Positions 36,157-49,081 are shown, counted from the stretch's first letter. The stretch: 64,000 bases of DNA from Roseibacillus persicicus (GCF_014651675.1 NZ_BMXI01000011.1:1-64000); one strand, 5' to 3'. Translations and numbers: made by a program. Notes: a model not told the origin generated them from the letters alone.

Positions 36157-38346
36157 TTAATTGGGCTCCGCGACTATCGTGGTGGAGGTCTCCGCCTGTT
36201 CCCCCTCGGGCAGGGCAATCACCGGAGCGCCCTCCGCTTCCGCCTCTTCAGGGGCGGCCTCGCGCTGGGCTTTCGCCAAAAGCTTTTCGAACTCTGGATT
36301 CGGTTGGCCACCGAATTTGCGGAACTGGCGATAGTAGTTCAGGGCCGCGTCCTCTTCGCCCATATTGCGGTGAAGGGCGGACAGGTTGAAGAGGGGCTCC
36401 AGCTTGGTTTTGTCCAAACGATGGGCCATCTCGAAGTGTTCGCGAGCCTCGCCGAGGCGTCCCATCTGGCCGTGGATCCCACCAAGACGATTGTGTGCCT
36501 CGGCGTTGGAGGGGTTGAGTTGGATCGCAATCTCATATTCCTTTTGCGCTTCCGCAAAGCGGCCCAGGGAATGATAGGCGACGCCCTTCATGAAGTGGGC
36601 GTAGGGGAGGGGCGCGATTTGCATTGTGATCGCGTTGTTGAAGGAATCGATGGCTTGCTCGGGAAGAGCCATCTTCAAGCTAATGACCCCCTGGTCCAGC
36701 ATGGTGGGAACGTGACCGGGGTGCTCGTCGAGCAGCTGTTCGCAGAGATCGAGGGCAACCTCGGTTTTTCCCCGGGCGTAAGCCTTCTCAATCGCAGTTC
36801 CCAGCGCGGAGATGTAGCGCCGGAGCTGGGCGTTGCTGAGCTGAACCTGCTCGGGATCATTGCGACCAGTCGGGAGGGTGAACTGGCCGTCGGAGCGACT
36901 TGCCTCCACCAAAACCTGTTCGTCGGCCGTCAAAGTCAGTTCTTCGCCGACGAGTTGCTCGACTGCTTGCGCAAAGTCGGGGTCGTCTTGCTTCTCCTTT
37001 GCGATTTTCATCAACATCTCAGCTTCCTCGCGGCGACGCTTTTGCGTGACCAAAAGTTTCTCTACCACCGAACGAAGCTCGCGGTTCTCCTCGAGAAGGT
37101 CGGAGTCCATGTCGGCGAGAGACTCGCGGGCCTTGAGTTCTTCGTAAGCCTCTTTCAATTTGCGCTCCAAGCCCAAGCGGCGCTGCAGCTCGGAGTCGCT
37201 TTCTTGGCGCTGCTCGATAATCTGCGACTTGGCCATTGCCAAATCGCGTTCGGCATTGAGGAGCTCCTCGGTCTTGGCGTCGCTGTTCTCGGCCAGATTC
37301 TTCATCGCTTCTTCCGCTTCGCGCAGATTGCGGGCGAGGGTCATGTTTTGCTCGATGAGGCGTTGAATCCGGTCGCCTTGATTCAGTTGAAGAAGTTCGG
37401 CGAGGTGGTCTCTTTCCTTCAGAAGGTGATTTCGCTCACTGGTGAGCGTCTCGACTTCGCCACGGGCATCGGTCAGCAAGCGTTCCAAGCGCTCGGATTG
37501 TTTGCGCTCGGCGAGTAGCATCTGCTTGGTTTCGGTGAGCTCCTGACTCAGCTTCTTTTGTTGCGCGCGGAGACCGTTGATGACCTCGTTGGCGACGCCG
37601 CGTTCTTTCTCCAAAAGGGCGTTGAGCTGATTGGCGACCTTGCGCGATTCCTTTTCCTTGTCACCCAGTTCAGCCATTCGCTTGCGTGCTTCGCTGAGTT
37701 CGGTGCGGGTGTCGGCGAGCTGTCGGGCGAGAATGCTCTTCTCGTCTTCCACCAGATCGATGCGGTTCTTCAGCTCTTTGATCTCAAGATTCAAGGTCGA
37801 CTCAGCCAAGCGATCCCGCTCTGCAGTGAGCTCGCTGATGCGCCGCTGCAGACGGGCGACATCGGCATTGCGGACATCGTCCATTTGATTGAGGCGGGCT
37901 TTGGTTTCCTTCAGCTCGCGTTGAATCCGGGTCGCTTGGACGATCTCGGCCGGGGTTAGTCCCGGGGTCGTCGGGGTAGCGGACTTTTGCTTGTCCCCTC
38001 GATAAAGCTGCAGTCCCGTGCGGTTGGCTTCGGGGAGGAGGGGGGCAATTTTTTCCAAAACAGAGACCGCTTCCTTCTGCTTGCGCTCGATCAGGTGGGG
38101 TTTCCATTGGGGGTGATAGAGCGAGACGGTATCAATGAGACGTTTGCAGCGGGTGGCTGCTTCAAAGGCCTTGGGGTAGTCCTCTTCTTTTTGATATTCA
38201 TCGGCATCGCGAAGGGCCATCCACCCTTGGAAGTAGATGTCGGAGGGGTCGAGCTTCGACGGGTCGGTATTGTCCTGAGACCAAGCTGATAGCGTGGAGA
38301 TAAGGCTCAGAACCAAGACCCGGAAGAAGGTGTGTGCGTCCTTCAT
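36157..38346 (-). CDS. Exported coiled-coil and TPR protein
   Basis: A 729-aa protein with an N-terminal signal segment (MKDAHTFFRVLVLSLISTLSAWSQ). It then has a short helical domain, a coiled coil of roughly 400 residues rich in Glu/Leu/Arg heptads, and a C-terminal block of about five TPRs (for example LGRFAEAQKEYEIAIQLNPS and NAEAHNRLGGIHGQMGRLGE), ending in an acidic Pro/Glu tail. It is probably a periplasmic rod with a protein-binding head. ATG 38346 is preferred over the frame start at 38418 because it begins the signal peptide. It lies between the histidine kinase and thiD. Confidence 0.8.
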   Translation of the reverse strand: MKDAHTFFRVLVLSLISTLSAWSQDNTDPSKLDPSDIYFQGWMALRDADEYQKEEDYPKAFEAATRCKRLIDTVSLYHPQWKPHLIERKQKEAVSVLEKIAPLLPEANRTGLQLYRGDKQKSATPTTPGLTPAEIVQATRIQRELKETKARLNQMDDVRNADVARLQRRISELTAERDRLAESTLNLEIKELKNRIDLVEDEKSILARQLADTRTELSEARKRMAELGDKEKESRKVANQLNALLEKERGVANEVINGLRAQQKKLSQELTETKQMLLAERKQSERLERLLTDARGEVETLTSERNHLLKERDHLAELLQLNQGDRIQRLIEQNMTLARNLREAEEAMKNLAENSDAKTEELLNAERDLAMAKSQIIEQRQESDSELQRRLGLERKLKEAYEELKARESLADMDSDLLEENRELRSVVEKLLVTQKRRREEAEMLMKIAKEKQDDPDFAQAVEQLVGEELTLTADEQVLVEASRSDGQFTLPTGRNDPEQVQLSNAQLRRYISALGTAIEKAYARGKTEVALDLCEQLLDEHPGHVPTMLDQGVISLKMALPEQAIDSFNNAITMQIAPLPYAHFMKGVAYHSLGRFAEAQKEYEIAIQLNPSNAEAHNRLGGIHGQMGRLGEAREHFEMAHRLDKTKLEPLFNLSALHRNMGEEDAALNYYRQFRKFGGQPNPEFEKLLAKAQREAAPEEAEAEGAPVIALPEGEQAETSTTIVAEPN

Positions 38347-38401
38347 GGGCTGTGCAGTGTAGGGAAAAGTTCCACGAGGCAAAGCTCGAATTTTTGGCTG
38401 A

Positions 38402-39595
38402 CTAGACTTCGATGACATCGTCTTCCTCGGGCTCTGGCGCGGGGAGCATGCGGGCGCGTTTGTTGGTGCGGGGGAAGTGGAGGGTCACGCGCGTGCCATC
38501 GCCTTCTTCCGACTGAATTTCGATCTCACCCCCGTGTTCGCGCAGAATTCTTCGCACGATGAGGAGGCCGAGACCTGTCCCGCCTGCCTTGGTCGTGGAG
38601 TAGGGCTCGAAGAGAGTGCCGAGCACTTCAGGCGAAATGCCCGCACCGCTATCCGCGATCCGGACTAAGATCTCATGTTCACTCATCGTGCTGCCGATAG
38701 TGACTTCGCCCCCGGAAGCGGGAACCGCCTGATAGGCATTTTTGATGAGGTTGAAGAGCGCCTGTCGAATCTGGTCGGGATCGAGAGGCAGCTCCGGCAG
38801 GTTCTCGTGCAGGTGCAGGTTTACGCTGACATCGCGAGAGAGCAGCTCGGGCTCCAGGGTCTTTAAGGTGTCGCGAATCAGCTCATTGAGTTGGCAAGGT
38901 TGCATCACCGCTCGAGCGGGGCGAATGGCGTGGAGGAACTCTTGCAACAAGGTGTCGAGGCGTCCGATCTCCATGCGAGCGGTCGAGAGGTGTTCCATCA
39001 GTGGCTCGCTGTCGCCGGGCGGGAGCTTTTTGATTTTTCGTTCCAATAGCTGCAAGTGAATCCCCAGCGAATTGAGCGGATTGCCAATCTCGTGCGCCAC
39101 ACCGGCGGCGAGGAGAGTGAGGGCGTTGAGCTTTTCGGACTCCAGGTTCTCTTCATTGGTGCGGCGGGTTTCGGTGAGGTCGCGCACCAGCATCACGGTT
39201 CCCAAGTGGCGTGGGGTGCCCTCTAGATCTTCCACGATGGGGGAGAGGTAGAAGTTGAGGAAGCGGTGCTCGGGGTAAAAGACTTCGAGGTCGCGGGAGA
39301 CCACGGAGGGGTTCTTTCCTCCTGAGAGAGTGTTCCAGTCCAGTCCGCGGACGAGTTTCGAAAGCGGTTCTCCGAGTGCCCTTTCCGCATCCAGGCCAAA
39401 GAGTCTGGCTGCGGCTGAATTCAGAAAAGTGACTTGCCCTTCAGGTGTTAGAATCAGAACGCCTTCGCGAAGAGCTTCGAAAACGGATTCCAAGAAGCCT
39501 TTGTCGCGTAGCAAGCGGTCTACCAACGACTGAACCTGCTTGGGAGAAAGGCGATCGAGTCGGGAGAGGAGCTTGTCGATGAACGAGGACTTCAT
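38402..39595 (-). CDS. Soluble PAS-sensor histidine kinase (NtrB-like)
   Basis: A 397-aa cytoplasmic histidine kinase. It has a helical N-terminus, a PAS domain (about 35-150, with VLILTPEGQVTFLNSAAARLFG), and a dimerisation/phosphoacceptor helix with His168 in LAAGVAHEIGNPLNSLG. The HATPase domain has the N-box NLIKNAYQAVP, the G1 box DSGAGIS and the G2 box GTGLGLLIVRRI. There is no membrane helix. The tail is acidic (EPEEDDVIEV). The layout is that of NtrB/PilS-like kinases that pair with NtrC-type regulators, but no response regulator is nearby. It appears to head the minus-strand operon reaching aroB. Confidence 0.92.
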   Translation of the reverse strand: MKSSFIDKLLSRLDRLSPKQVQSLVDRLLRDKGFLESVFEALREGVLILTPEGQVTFLNSAAARLFGLDAERALGEPLSKLVRGLDWNTLSGGKNPSVVSRDLEVFYPEHRFLNFYLSPIVEDLEGTPRHLGTVMLVRDLTETRRTNEENLESEKLNALTLLAAGVAHEIGNPLNSLGIHLQLLERKIKKLPPGDSEPLMEHLSTARMEIGRLDTLLQEFLHAIRPARAVMQPCQLNELIRDTLKTLEPELLSRDVSVNLHLHENLPELPLDPDQIRQALFNLIKNAYQAVPASGGEVTIGSTMSEHEILVRIADSGAGISPEVLGTLFEPYSTTKAGGTGLGLLIVRRILREHGGEIEIQSEEGDGTRVTLHFPRTNKRARMLPAPEPEEDDVIEV

Positions 39596-39684
39596 GGGCG
39601 GGCGCAGCTTTCCTCAAAGCGGCGGTGATTCCAAGTCTGCAGGTCGTGCCTTTCTGCTTGGCGTGGGGACTTCGCTCAACTGTG

Positions 39685-40014
39685 ATGTCGGCAATGACTG
39701 ATGCCCTTGTCGTTCTTACCGCCTTCGCTGACGAAGCCAGCGCCCGTGACGTGACTCGTCAATTGGTGGAGCGAGGTCTGGTGGCGTGCGTCAATCTGCT
39801 GCCCGGCGCGACGTCCATCTATCGGTGGAAGGGTGAGGTCTGTGAAGAGAGTGAAGTGCTGGCCTTTCTAAAAACCACCACCGAAAACTATCCCGCTTTG
39901 GAAAAGGCCTTGCAAGAGCTCCACCCCTACGAGGAACCCGAAATCATCGCCTTGGATATCGCGGCTGGCAGCGAGGGTTATCTCGCGTTTTTGCGAGGGA
40001 CGGCTGCCGAGTAG
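39685..40014 (+). CDS. cutA: CutA divalent-cation tolerance protein
   Basis: A 109-aa trimeric CutA1-family protein with a PII-like ferredoxin fold. It has the family landmarks VLTAFADEASARDVTRQLV, GLVACVNLLPGATSIYRW and the strongly conserved LHPYEEPEIIALDI. The role is debated: copper or other divalent-ion tolerance, or regulation. Start ATG 39685 or 39694 are both reasonable; the longer frame from 39625 lacks family residues. It is divergent from the histidine kinase gene and nearly abuts the convergent SulP gene. Confidence 0.93.
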   Translation: MSAMTDALVVLTAFADEASARDVTRQLVERGLVACVNLLPGATSIYRWKGEVCEESEVLAFLKTTTENYPALEKALQELHPYEEPEIIALDIAAGSEGYLAFLRGTAAE

Positions 40015-40020
40015 AAGGGA

Positions 40021-41847
40021 CTATTTGTCCTTGTTCGCATCGTGGAAGATGGAGATGTCCGCCTGCTTGGTGCCGAGGAGTTGCTGCGCGCGGAGGAGGG
40101 CATTGCGGGTCGAGATGTTGGGGTTGGAGGGGCCAAACATGAAAAGGTTGGAGGTCCCTTCTTCTTTGCTGGTCCCTTCCTGCAAAATATCGAGAACACC
40201 CGATTTCTTAAGCACCCGATAGACCGGGCGGGGAGTTCCCGAGACCAGAACGTGGCGGTCGTTTTCCCGCATGAATTTGATGAGGTCGGCGAGGGCCAGC
40301 ACGGAGGTGGCGTCGAGGTGCCGCGCGTTCTTGAGACGCAAGATGATGACCTTGAGATTGGGGTCGGCTGCGATCCGCTGAATCTGTGAGCGAAAGAGTT
40401 CGGCGGCGCCAAAGAAGAGATCTCCCTCGACGTGCACGATGGAGATTTCGGGATTGGGGCGGGGTCTTTTTTCACCCAGTTCGCGCAAGTCGCCATCGTC
40501 GTGCACCGCATACTCCACCATCTGGGGGACCGCGGCCTTGCGCAGGAAGAGCGCTACCGAAAGGGCCACTCCAATGAAGATGGCGACGTGGAGCGGAGTC
40601 AGCAGCGTGGCCAAAAAGGTGGTCACTAGAACCAAGGCATCAGAGCGGGTGGAGCGCAGGCAGACCCGAATGTTTTTTGGGGAGACCAGAGAGATGGCGA
40701 TGGCGATGACGAGGCCGGCCAGCACCGCTTTGGGAATCTGGGACACGACCGGAATGGTCGCGAAGAGGAAGGTGGCGCCCAGACAAATCGCCCCGCAGAA
40801 GATGGAAGCGAAGGGAGTGCGGGCGCCGGAAGAGTAGTTGAGCGTCGAGCGAATCAAGGAACCCGAAGCGGGCATCGCGGCGAGACACGAGGCAGCGAGA
40901 TTCGCCATTCCAACCGAGAACATGTCCTGGTTGACATCGGGGCGATCACCGGACTTCGAGGCCAGCGACTTGGACATCGCGGTGTTTTCCAACGAAGCGA
41001 GGAAAGCGAGGGCGAAGGCGATAGGGAGAAGCACCGACGTCTGGTTCACCAAGTCCTGGAAGCCGTTGATTTGCGGGAAGGATGGCGAGAGGTCTTTGAG
41101 GGAAAAATCTTGGAAAAAGACGAGCTGTTCGCGTGGGAAAAGCAGAGCCGCCAGTGAGGTGATGATTAATGTGAGCGCAAAGTTTGGCAGCTTTTTCAAA
41201 TAGCGCTGGAGCACCAGAAAAAGGGTGAGTGCGAGAAGCCCGAGCACGGCTGGTTGCCAGGAAGCGTGTTGAAGATTTTCGCCAATTTTCGCGACGAGAG
41301 CAGGGAAGGTGCGGCCATCGGTTTTCTCAAAGTATCCCGAGATGCCGAGGAGGGGCTTGAGCTGGTTGAAGATGATGAGGGTGGCGGCTCCGGTGATGTA
41401 GCCGACGAGGACCGAGCGGGAGATGAACTGCAGAAGGTCGGCCATCTTCAGTAGCGATCCTGCCACCGAAAGCAGTCCCACCAGAATCACGAGAAAAGGT
41501 ACGCTCTCTATCCCCAGGGTGCCCGCTGCAAGGCTGGAAAAGAGCATGAAGGATGTCGCATTGGTGGGTCCGAGAATGGTGAAGCGGGACGATGCAAAAA
41601 TTGGAGCGACCAAAGAGGCAACTGCCGAGCACAGGATACCATTGACGATGGGCAGTCCGGCGATAGTGGCATAGGCCATGCCCTGCGGAATGGCGAGGAG
41701 TGAGACGTTGAGCGAAGCCTTGGCATCGTGGGCAAGGTTGTTCGGAGTGAAGTGCGCACGATGGTGCCGAATGGCAAACAGATCCGGCAAGCTTTCCAAC
41801 TTGCTGTTGCGCGCCTTGCGCCGGAGATGTTTCCAAAAGAACCGCAT
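40021..41847 (-). CDS. SulP-family anion transporter with STAS domain
   Basis: A 608-aa inner-membrane transporter of the SulP/SLC26 family (sulfate, bicarbonate or other anions). The N-terminal signature NVSLLAIPQGMAYATIAGLP and multiple hydrophobic helices (about 45-435) are followed by a cytoplasmic STAS domain (about 465-570) with LRLKNARHLDATSVLALADL. The last 35 residues are a polar extension. The substrate cannot be read from sequence; sulfate released by the sulfatase at 7.7-10.8 kb is one possibility but the genes are far apart. The upstream edge (41860) borders the truncated NHL gene fragment. Confidence 0.9.
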   Translation of the reverse strand: MRFFWKHLRRKARNSKLESLPDLFAIRHHRAHFTPNNLAHDAKASLNVSLLAIPQGMAYATIAGLPIVNGILCSAVASLVAPIFASSRFTILGPTNATSFMLFSSLAAGTLGIESVPFLVILVGLLSVAGSLLKMADLLQFISRSVLVGYITGAATLIIFNQLKPLLGISGYFEKTDGRTFPALVAKIGENLQHASWQPAVLGLLALTLFLVLQRYLKKLPNFALTLIITSLAALLFPREQLVFFQDFSLKDLSPSFPQINGFQDLVNQTSVLLPIAFALAFLASLENTAMSKSLASKSGDRPDVNQDMFSVGMANLAASCLAAMPASGSLIRSTLNYSSGARTPFASIFCGAICLGATFLFATIPVVSQIPKAVLAGLVIAIAISLVSPKNIRVCLRSTRSDALVLVTTFLATLLTPLHVAIFIGVALSVALFLRKAAVPQMVEYAVHDDGDLRELGEKRPRPNPEISIVHVEGDLFFGAAELFRSQIQRIAADPNLKVIILRLKNARHLDATSVLALADLIKFMRENDRHVLVSGTPRPVYRVLKKSGVLDILQEGTSKEEGTSNLFMFGPSNPNISTRNALLRAQQLLGTKQADISIFHDANKDK

Positions 41848-41885
41848 CGGAGGGCAAGGCTAACAGATGGGAGAAGCTTTGGAAA

Positions 41886-42040
41886 AGAAAGCTCTGCCAC
41901 CGGCCCTTTATTTCTGCAGGGTCGACTTGAAGGGATAGCGGCAAGCGGCGTTCCATTCCATCACGTGGATGTTGCCGTCCTTGTCGATCATCAGATCGTG
42001 GGCATGCAGAAAGATGGACTGGGATTGCGAGAGGGGAGTG
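41886..42040. repeat. Direct repeat copy A (partner of 47831-47985)
   Basis: This segment aligns with 47831-47985 in the same orientation. The first 22 or so bases, lying beyond the stop codon, are identical bar one length difference. The coding part shows about a dozen mismatches over the next 100 bases by eye, becoming more divergent toward 42040. The two copies bracket the GH16-GH2-transposase block of about 5.8 kb. The divergence shows that this is not a recent duplication. Confidence 0.75.
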
Positions 42041-42060
42041 AGCTTCTCAAGGGCGAGAGG
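41908..42060 (-). pseudogene. Truncated 3' fragment of a second NHL-propeller gene
   Basis: Reading the minus strand to the TAA at 41908-41910 gives about 50 codons equivalent to the last about 50 residues of the NHL protein encoded at 47852-48946. Both end in NAACRYPFK and LQK, and share SPLSQ/TPLSQ, FLH-HDLM and DK-GNI. No start or upstream propeller blades remain; the frame meets a TGA a few codons upstream. It is therefore the remnant of a paralogue whose 5' part was lost when the neighbouring block was inserted or rearranged. Confidence 0.75.
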
Positions 42061-42102
42061 GTCCAATGGTCACTCTCATTCCCTCCGAACGCGTTCCCCC
42101 GC

Positions 42103-43008
42103 CTACTCCTTCTTCGCCTCCGGTTTGTAGACTCGTATCCAGTCCACCCAGAAGATACTCTTCTCCACATTCGCCAATTCCTCGTCCGTCGGAGTGATTC
42201 CCTGGTCATAGCGCCACTGCTGATCTTCTTGGTTGATGATGATTTTCATCGCTTTGGTCAGACCCTTTCCATTCGTATATCCTCTGGGATCGATGATGTC
42301 TTTGCCCGACACGGTCCGCGCCAACTTCCCGTCCACATAGTACTCCAGATGCCAGGGATCTCTCCAGTAGACTCCGACCCGGTGGAAATCATCGGCCCAT
42401 ATCGTGCCCTCTCTCGCAAACCAACTTCCCTCATCCGTTGGCTGATAATCCTGAAATGGCTTTCGGATAAAAACATGATGACTCAAGTGCAGGCGTTCCG
42501 CGGTCCACTTCTGATCCGGCCGATCGCTGCCATAGGCCTCGATGATATCAATCTCCTCCGTCGAATCGTCACTCAACATCCACACGCACGACGCCAGAAC
42601 CTGCTTGCTCAACTTCGCCCGCGCTTCCACATAAACCGGATAAGTAAAGGATTCCTTAGATGTCACAATCCCCGTGTAAACGACCTTTTCACCTTTCTTC
42701 CGACTCGATGCAATTCCGAGGTGCCCGTTGGTCGCATAGCTATGTCCCGCATTCCATTCCGTCATGCTCGGCCCCGTCCAGCGATTGATAAAGGACCGAT
42801 CCCAGCGCTTGTCGAAGTCCTCAAGTTCCCCGACCGGACCGATTGCGTAGTCAAAGCTGTCCGAGGTCGCCTGCAAGACCCAGCTCTTTCCGTCGCCCGC
42901 ATTGGCAGGAACCTCCAAACCCTTCCAATCCTGTGCCACACAGACTGCAGGAACCCAGAACAACGTCCGTAACAAATGTTTCACAAGGTCTAAGACGCAG
43001 ATTTTCAA
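42103..43008 (-). CDS. GH16 family glycoside hydrolase, beta-agarase-like
   Basis: A 301-aa secreted hydrolase of family GH16. After a short hydrophobic leader (to about residue 26) comes a single beta-jelly-roll catalytic domain. The active-site signature E-I-D-I-I-E has Glu152 (nucleophile), Asp154 and Glu157 (acid/base), spaced as in beta-agarases and porphyranases. The flanking [27 protein letters not shown] and [14 protein letters not shown] segments fit agarase-type GH16 better than laminarinases. It should cut beta-1,4 bonds in agar-like galactans outside the cell. The start is TTG 43008, as no ATG is near. Base use differs visibly from the adjacent lacZ-like gene, suggesting separate origins. 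Confidence 0.85.
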   Translation of the reverse strand: MKICVLDLVKHLLRTLFWVPAVCVAQDWKGLEVPANAGDGKSWVLQATSDSFDYAIGPVGELEDFDKRWDRSFINRWTGPSMTEWNAGHSYATNGHLGIASSRKKGEKVVYTGIVTSKESFTYPVYVEARAKLSKQVLASCVWMLSDDSTEEIDIIEAYGSDRPDQKWTAERLHLSHHVFIRKPFQDYQPTDEGSWFAREGTIWADDFHRVGVYWRDPWHLEYYVDGKLARTVSGKDIIDPRGYTNGKGLTKAMKIIINQEDQQWRYDQGITPTDEELANVEKSIFWVDWIRVYKPEAKKE

Positions 43009-43135
43009 CGATTTCTTACAGAGCTGAAGATCGTAGCTGCGACCGGTCGCGCCTTCGAGTTTGTGGAGTTTTGCCGAATTGGCTCCGAGAGAAAAACATT
43101 GGGAAAAAATCCGGGGAGGCAGCCGCGTTCCGTTC

Positions 43136-46363
<3,228 letters not shown>

Positions 46364-46497
46364 TCACCCTCTTCTTATTAGAAAGAATTGGGAAGGTCGA
46401 GAGTGGATGTGGGATATGGCTGCTTTGCAAAACAAGGGGCCTATCTGGACCCCCGTTCATTGACTGCCTGGTTAGTGGCGGCAGTGCGCAATAAAAA

Positions 46498-46739
46498 CAA
46501 TAAAAATGCCTGACCCTTTCCAAAGAAAATTGACTCGACGAGCGAGATTTGGCAGGTTTTCGGAATGAGACGACCCCGCGTCAAAGTTCCGTCCGGGCAT
46601 GCCCAAGCTTATTATCATCAATAAAAATGCCTGACCCTTTCCAAAGAAAATTGACTCGACGAGCGAGATTTGGCAGGTTTCCGGAATGAGACGACCCCGC
46701 GTCAAAGTTCCCCCCGGTCATGCCCAAGCCTATTACCAT
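46498..46739 (+). repeat. 121-bp tandem duplication covering the transposase start
   Basis: Bases 46498-46618 are repeated almost exactly at 46619-46739 (period 121). Each copy carries AATAAAAATGCCTGACCC, about 60 bases of leader and the first 18 or so codons of the transposase. The first copy (ATG 46565) runs into TAA at the junction after 19 codons. The second (ATG 46686) continues into the full gene. A handful of substitutions separate the copies. Confidence 0.9.
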
Positions 46740-47792
46740 TGCGTTTCCCGGGTAGTGGGGCGGGAGTTTTTGCTGGGGGAGACGGAGAAAGAGCAGTTCG
46801 TTCGTTACATGCGTCTCTACGAAAAGCTCTACGGCTTGCGGGTGATTTCTTATGCGGTGATGTCCAATCACTTTCACGTTCTCGTGGAGGTTCCGCAGCG
46901 TCCGGATGACTCGAAATTGCCCGATGATGCGGGTTTAGTTGCCCATGTTCGCAGTTGTCTGGGGGATGAGGCTGCGACGGAATTGGAGTGGGAACTGTCC
47001 CACTATCGAGGCCAGGGAAATGACAAATCAGCTGAGGAATTGCGCGAAAGGTGGTTCAGCCGAATGTGGGATATCAGCCGCTACATGAAGGTTCTCAAAC
47101 AGCGTTTCACCCAATGGTTCAACGGTCGCCACAATCGTCGTGGCACCCTTTGGGAAGACCGCTTTCGTTCGGTTTTGGTGGAAGGAAAAGGCGCCGCCAT
47201 CAAGACGATGGCCGCCTACATCGACCTCAATCCGGTGCGGGCGGAGATTTGCCAGGATCCCAAGGACTACCGCTGGTGCAGCTATGGCGAAGCCTTGGCG
47301 GGAGGCAAGTTGGCGCAAAATGCCTTGCAGTGGCTGCAAAGTTTTCGCGTCGATAGCTTGGGCGGAGTAGAGCTTGCACCAGACTCAGATACGGCCGGGG
47401 TTTCTAACAAAGAAGCACTCGAGAGATGGCGATGTTACCTCTTTGGTGTGCCATTTACTGAAAATTCTCGCGAAGAAGAGCTTCAAAAAGAGAAGCAAGG
47501 CGGAAAAGCGCATGTCTTCCGGGTCCGGATCTCGCGCGAGAAGGCTCTAGAGGTCATGAAGGAAGGAGGTCGACTCAAGCGCAGTGACTACCTCCGCTGC
47601 CGAGTGCGCTATTTCAGCGATGGAGCGGCCCTTGGCTCAAAGTCTTTTGTTGAAGAAGTCTTCCAATCGGCAAGGGAGCATTTCTCGCCCAAACGTGAAG
47701 ACGGTTCCCGTCCGTTAAGGGGTCTTGAGGTTGTCCCCAAGCCCCAACGAATCTATAACCTGCGGCAACTGCAAAAAGACGTTGTCACCTGA
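46686..47792 (+). mobile_element. REP-associated (Y1/IS200-like) transposase, RAYT-type
   Basis: A 368-aa HUH single-strand transposase of the Y1_Tnp/RAYT group. The HUH motif is His62-Phe-His64 in MSNHFHVLVEV. Family segments GTLWEDRFRSVLVE and YIDLNPVRA(E) are present. In the helix that usually carries the nucleophilic Tyr, the sequence is LKQRFTQWFN, with Phe141 where Tyr is usual. The C-terminal about 120 residues are a basic extension of unknown role. No flanking REP palindromes or inverted repeats were found. It lies inside the block bracketed by the two NHL 3' repeats and may have been involved in its formation. Confidence 0.85.
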
Positions 47793-47830
47793 GTCAGCTT
47801 CGCCGCCTCTAGGTTGGCTTGCTAGCAAAT

Positions 47831-47985
47831 AGAAAGCTCTGCCACCGGCCCTTATTTCTGCAGGGTCAGCTTGAAGGGATAGCGACATGCGGCGTTCCAT
47901 TCCATCACGTAGATGTTGCCTTCCTTGTCGACCATCAGATCATGGACATGGAGAAAGACCGACTGGGCCTGGGATAGGGGGGAGA
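47831..47985. repeat. Direct repeat copy B (partner of 41886-42040)
   Basis: This is the intact-gene copy of the repeat at 41886-42040. It covers the 3' end of the NHL-propeller gene and about 21 bases beyond its stop. Identity is highest next to the stop codon and beyond it, lower inside the gene. Confidence 0.75.
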
Positions 47986-48946
47986 GTTTGTTGTCGGTGT
48001 AGAGTGGCTCGCTGCCTCCCGGGACGGAGACGACCTTGTGCGTTTTGCGATCCAAGACGGCGACGAATCCGCTTTTGTTGAGTCTTTTGCCGGTCTTGGG
48101 ATCTTTGGACCAACAGACTCCGGTGTAGATGTGATCACCGTGGAAAACCGCTTGTCCGGCGTAGGCTCCGGGGAGTTCGATGGTGTCGAGATAGTCACCC
48201 TCCAAAGTGAAACGCTTCAATTGGTTTTGCTCGCGCGAGCTCACCCACAGCACGGGATTGGCAGGGTCGGAATCGTCGATGGAGATGCCGTGTCCGTTGG
48301 AAATGTCAGCGTGCTCGCCTGACTTCCGCCCACCCCAATGACGCACCAGTTCGCCATCGAGGGTGAAGTGCAGGACCCGGTTGCTGCTGTAGCCATCGAT
48401 GACGATGATCTCGTTGTCGGCCGTGACCGCGACATCGCAAGGTCCGTAATAGGTGCCTTCTTTTTCCAGACCCAAATCCACCGTAGAGGGGAGGGTGCGG
48501 ACGAGCTCACCATTCTTGGTCAGCAGGTTCACCGAGCCCGTTTTCTTGGTAGCCTTGCCTTCCGCGCTGAATTCCCAGCCGCAATCGACATGGATGATCA
48601 ACTCGCGGTCGCCGTCCTTCACCAGGTCGATGCCGTGACCGCCCTTGAGGCCTTCACCAAAGCTGCGGACGTAGGTGCCATCAGGTTGAAAGACCAGGAC
48701 CGCATTCTTGGGATGATCGGTCACGAGGTAGAAAAAGCCGTCGTCACTGGCGACCATGGCGTGGGCATTCACTACGGGCGCTTGCTCGCGATCCACTTTC
48801 GCCCAATCGCGGTCAACTTGATAGCGGAGGCCATTGTGACCGAGCACGCTCTCTTCTTCTGTTAGAGGACGAACCTCTTCGGTGGGCTGAAATTGTGCAA
48901 AAAGCGGGAGGGTCGCGAGGGTGAGGGCGAGAATAGGGGGCTTCAT
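47852..48946 (-). CDS. Exported NHL-repeat beta-propeller protein
   Basis: A 364-aa secreted six-bladed beta-propeller. After the signal peptide (MKPPILALTLATLPLFAQ), NHL-type blades recur with patterns such as VLVFQPDGTYVRSFG, CDVAVTADNEIIVIDGYSSN and HDLMVDKEGNIYVMEWN. It resembles the lyase half of peptidylglycine amidating enzymes and the 6-bladed propellers common in Verrucomicrobia and Planctomycetes. Conserved His residues (GHGI, VHDLM) could hold metal. The exact function is unknown. It is divergent from the POT transporter gene and convergent with the transposase gene. Confidence 0.85.
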   Translation of the reverse strand: MKPPILALTLATLPLFAQFQPTEEVRPLTEEESVLGHNGLRYQVDRDWAKVDREQAPVVNAHAMVASDDGFFYLVTDHPKNAVLVFQPDGTYVRSFGEGLKGGHGIDLVKDGDRELIIHVDCGWEFSAEGKATKKTGSVNLLTKNGELVRTLPSTVDLGLEKEGTYYGPCDVAVTADNEIIVIDGYSSNRVLHFTLDGELVRHWGGRKSGEHADISNGHGISIDDSDPANPVLWVSSREQNQLKRFTLEGDYLDTIELPGAYAGQAVFHGDHIYTGVCWSKDPKTGKRLNKSGFVAVLDRKTHKVVSVPGGSEPLYTDNKLSPLSQAQSVFLHVHDLMVDKEGNIYVMEWNAACRYPFKLTLQK

Positions 48947-49081
48947 GGATTATCGTTAGATTGTAACTGCCCAAGAGTTCGAATTCTGACTGAAATGTCA
49001 ACTTTTCCGGGCTGGACAACAACTGGAGCAAAAAGCCATCGCGTTTTCGGGGTGTTTGCGATTCACTTTGCGCAAGCGATT

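Noticed and set aside
46370-47830. REP palindromes or terminal inverted repeats flanking the transposase
   Set aside because: I looked for short GC-rich hairpins on both sides and found none convincing; only the 121-bp tandem repeat is clear.
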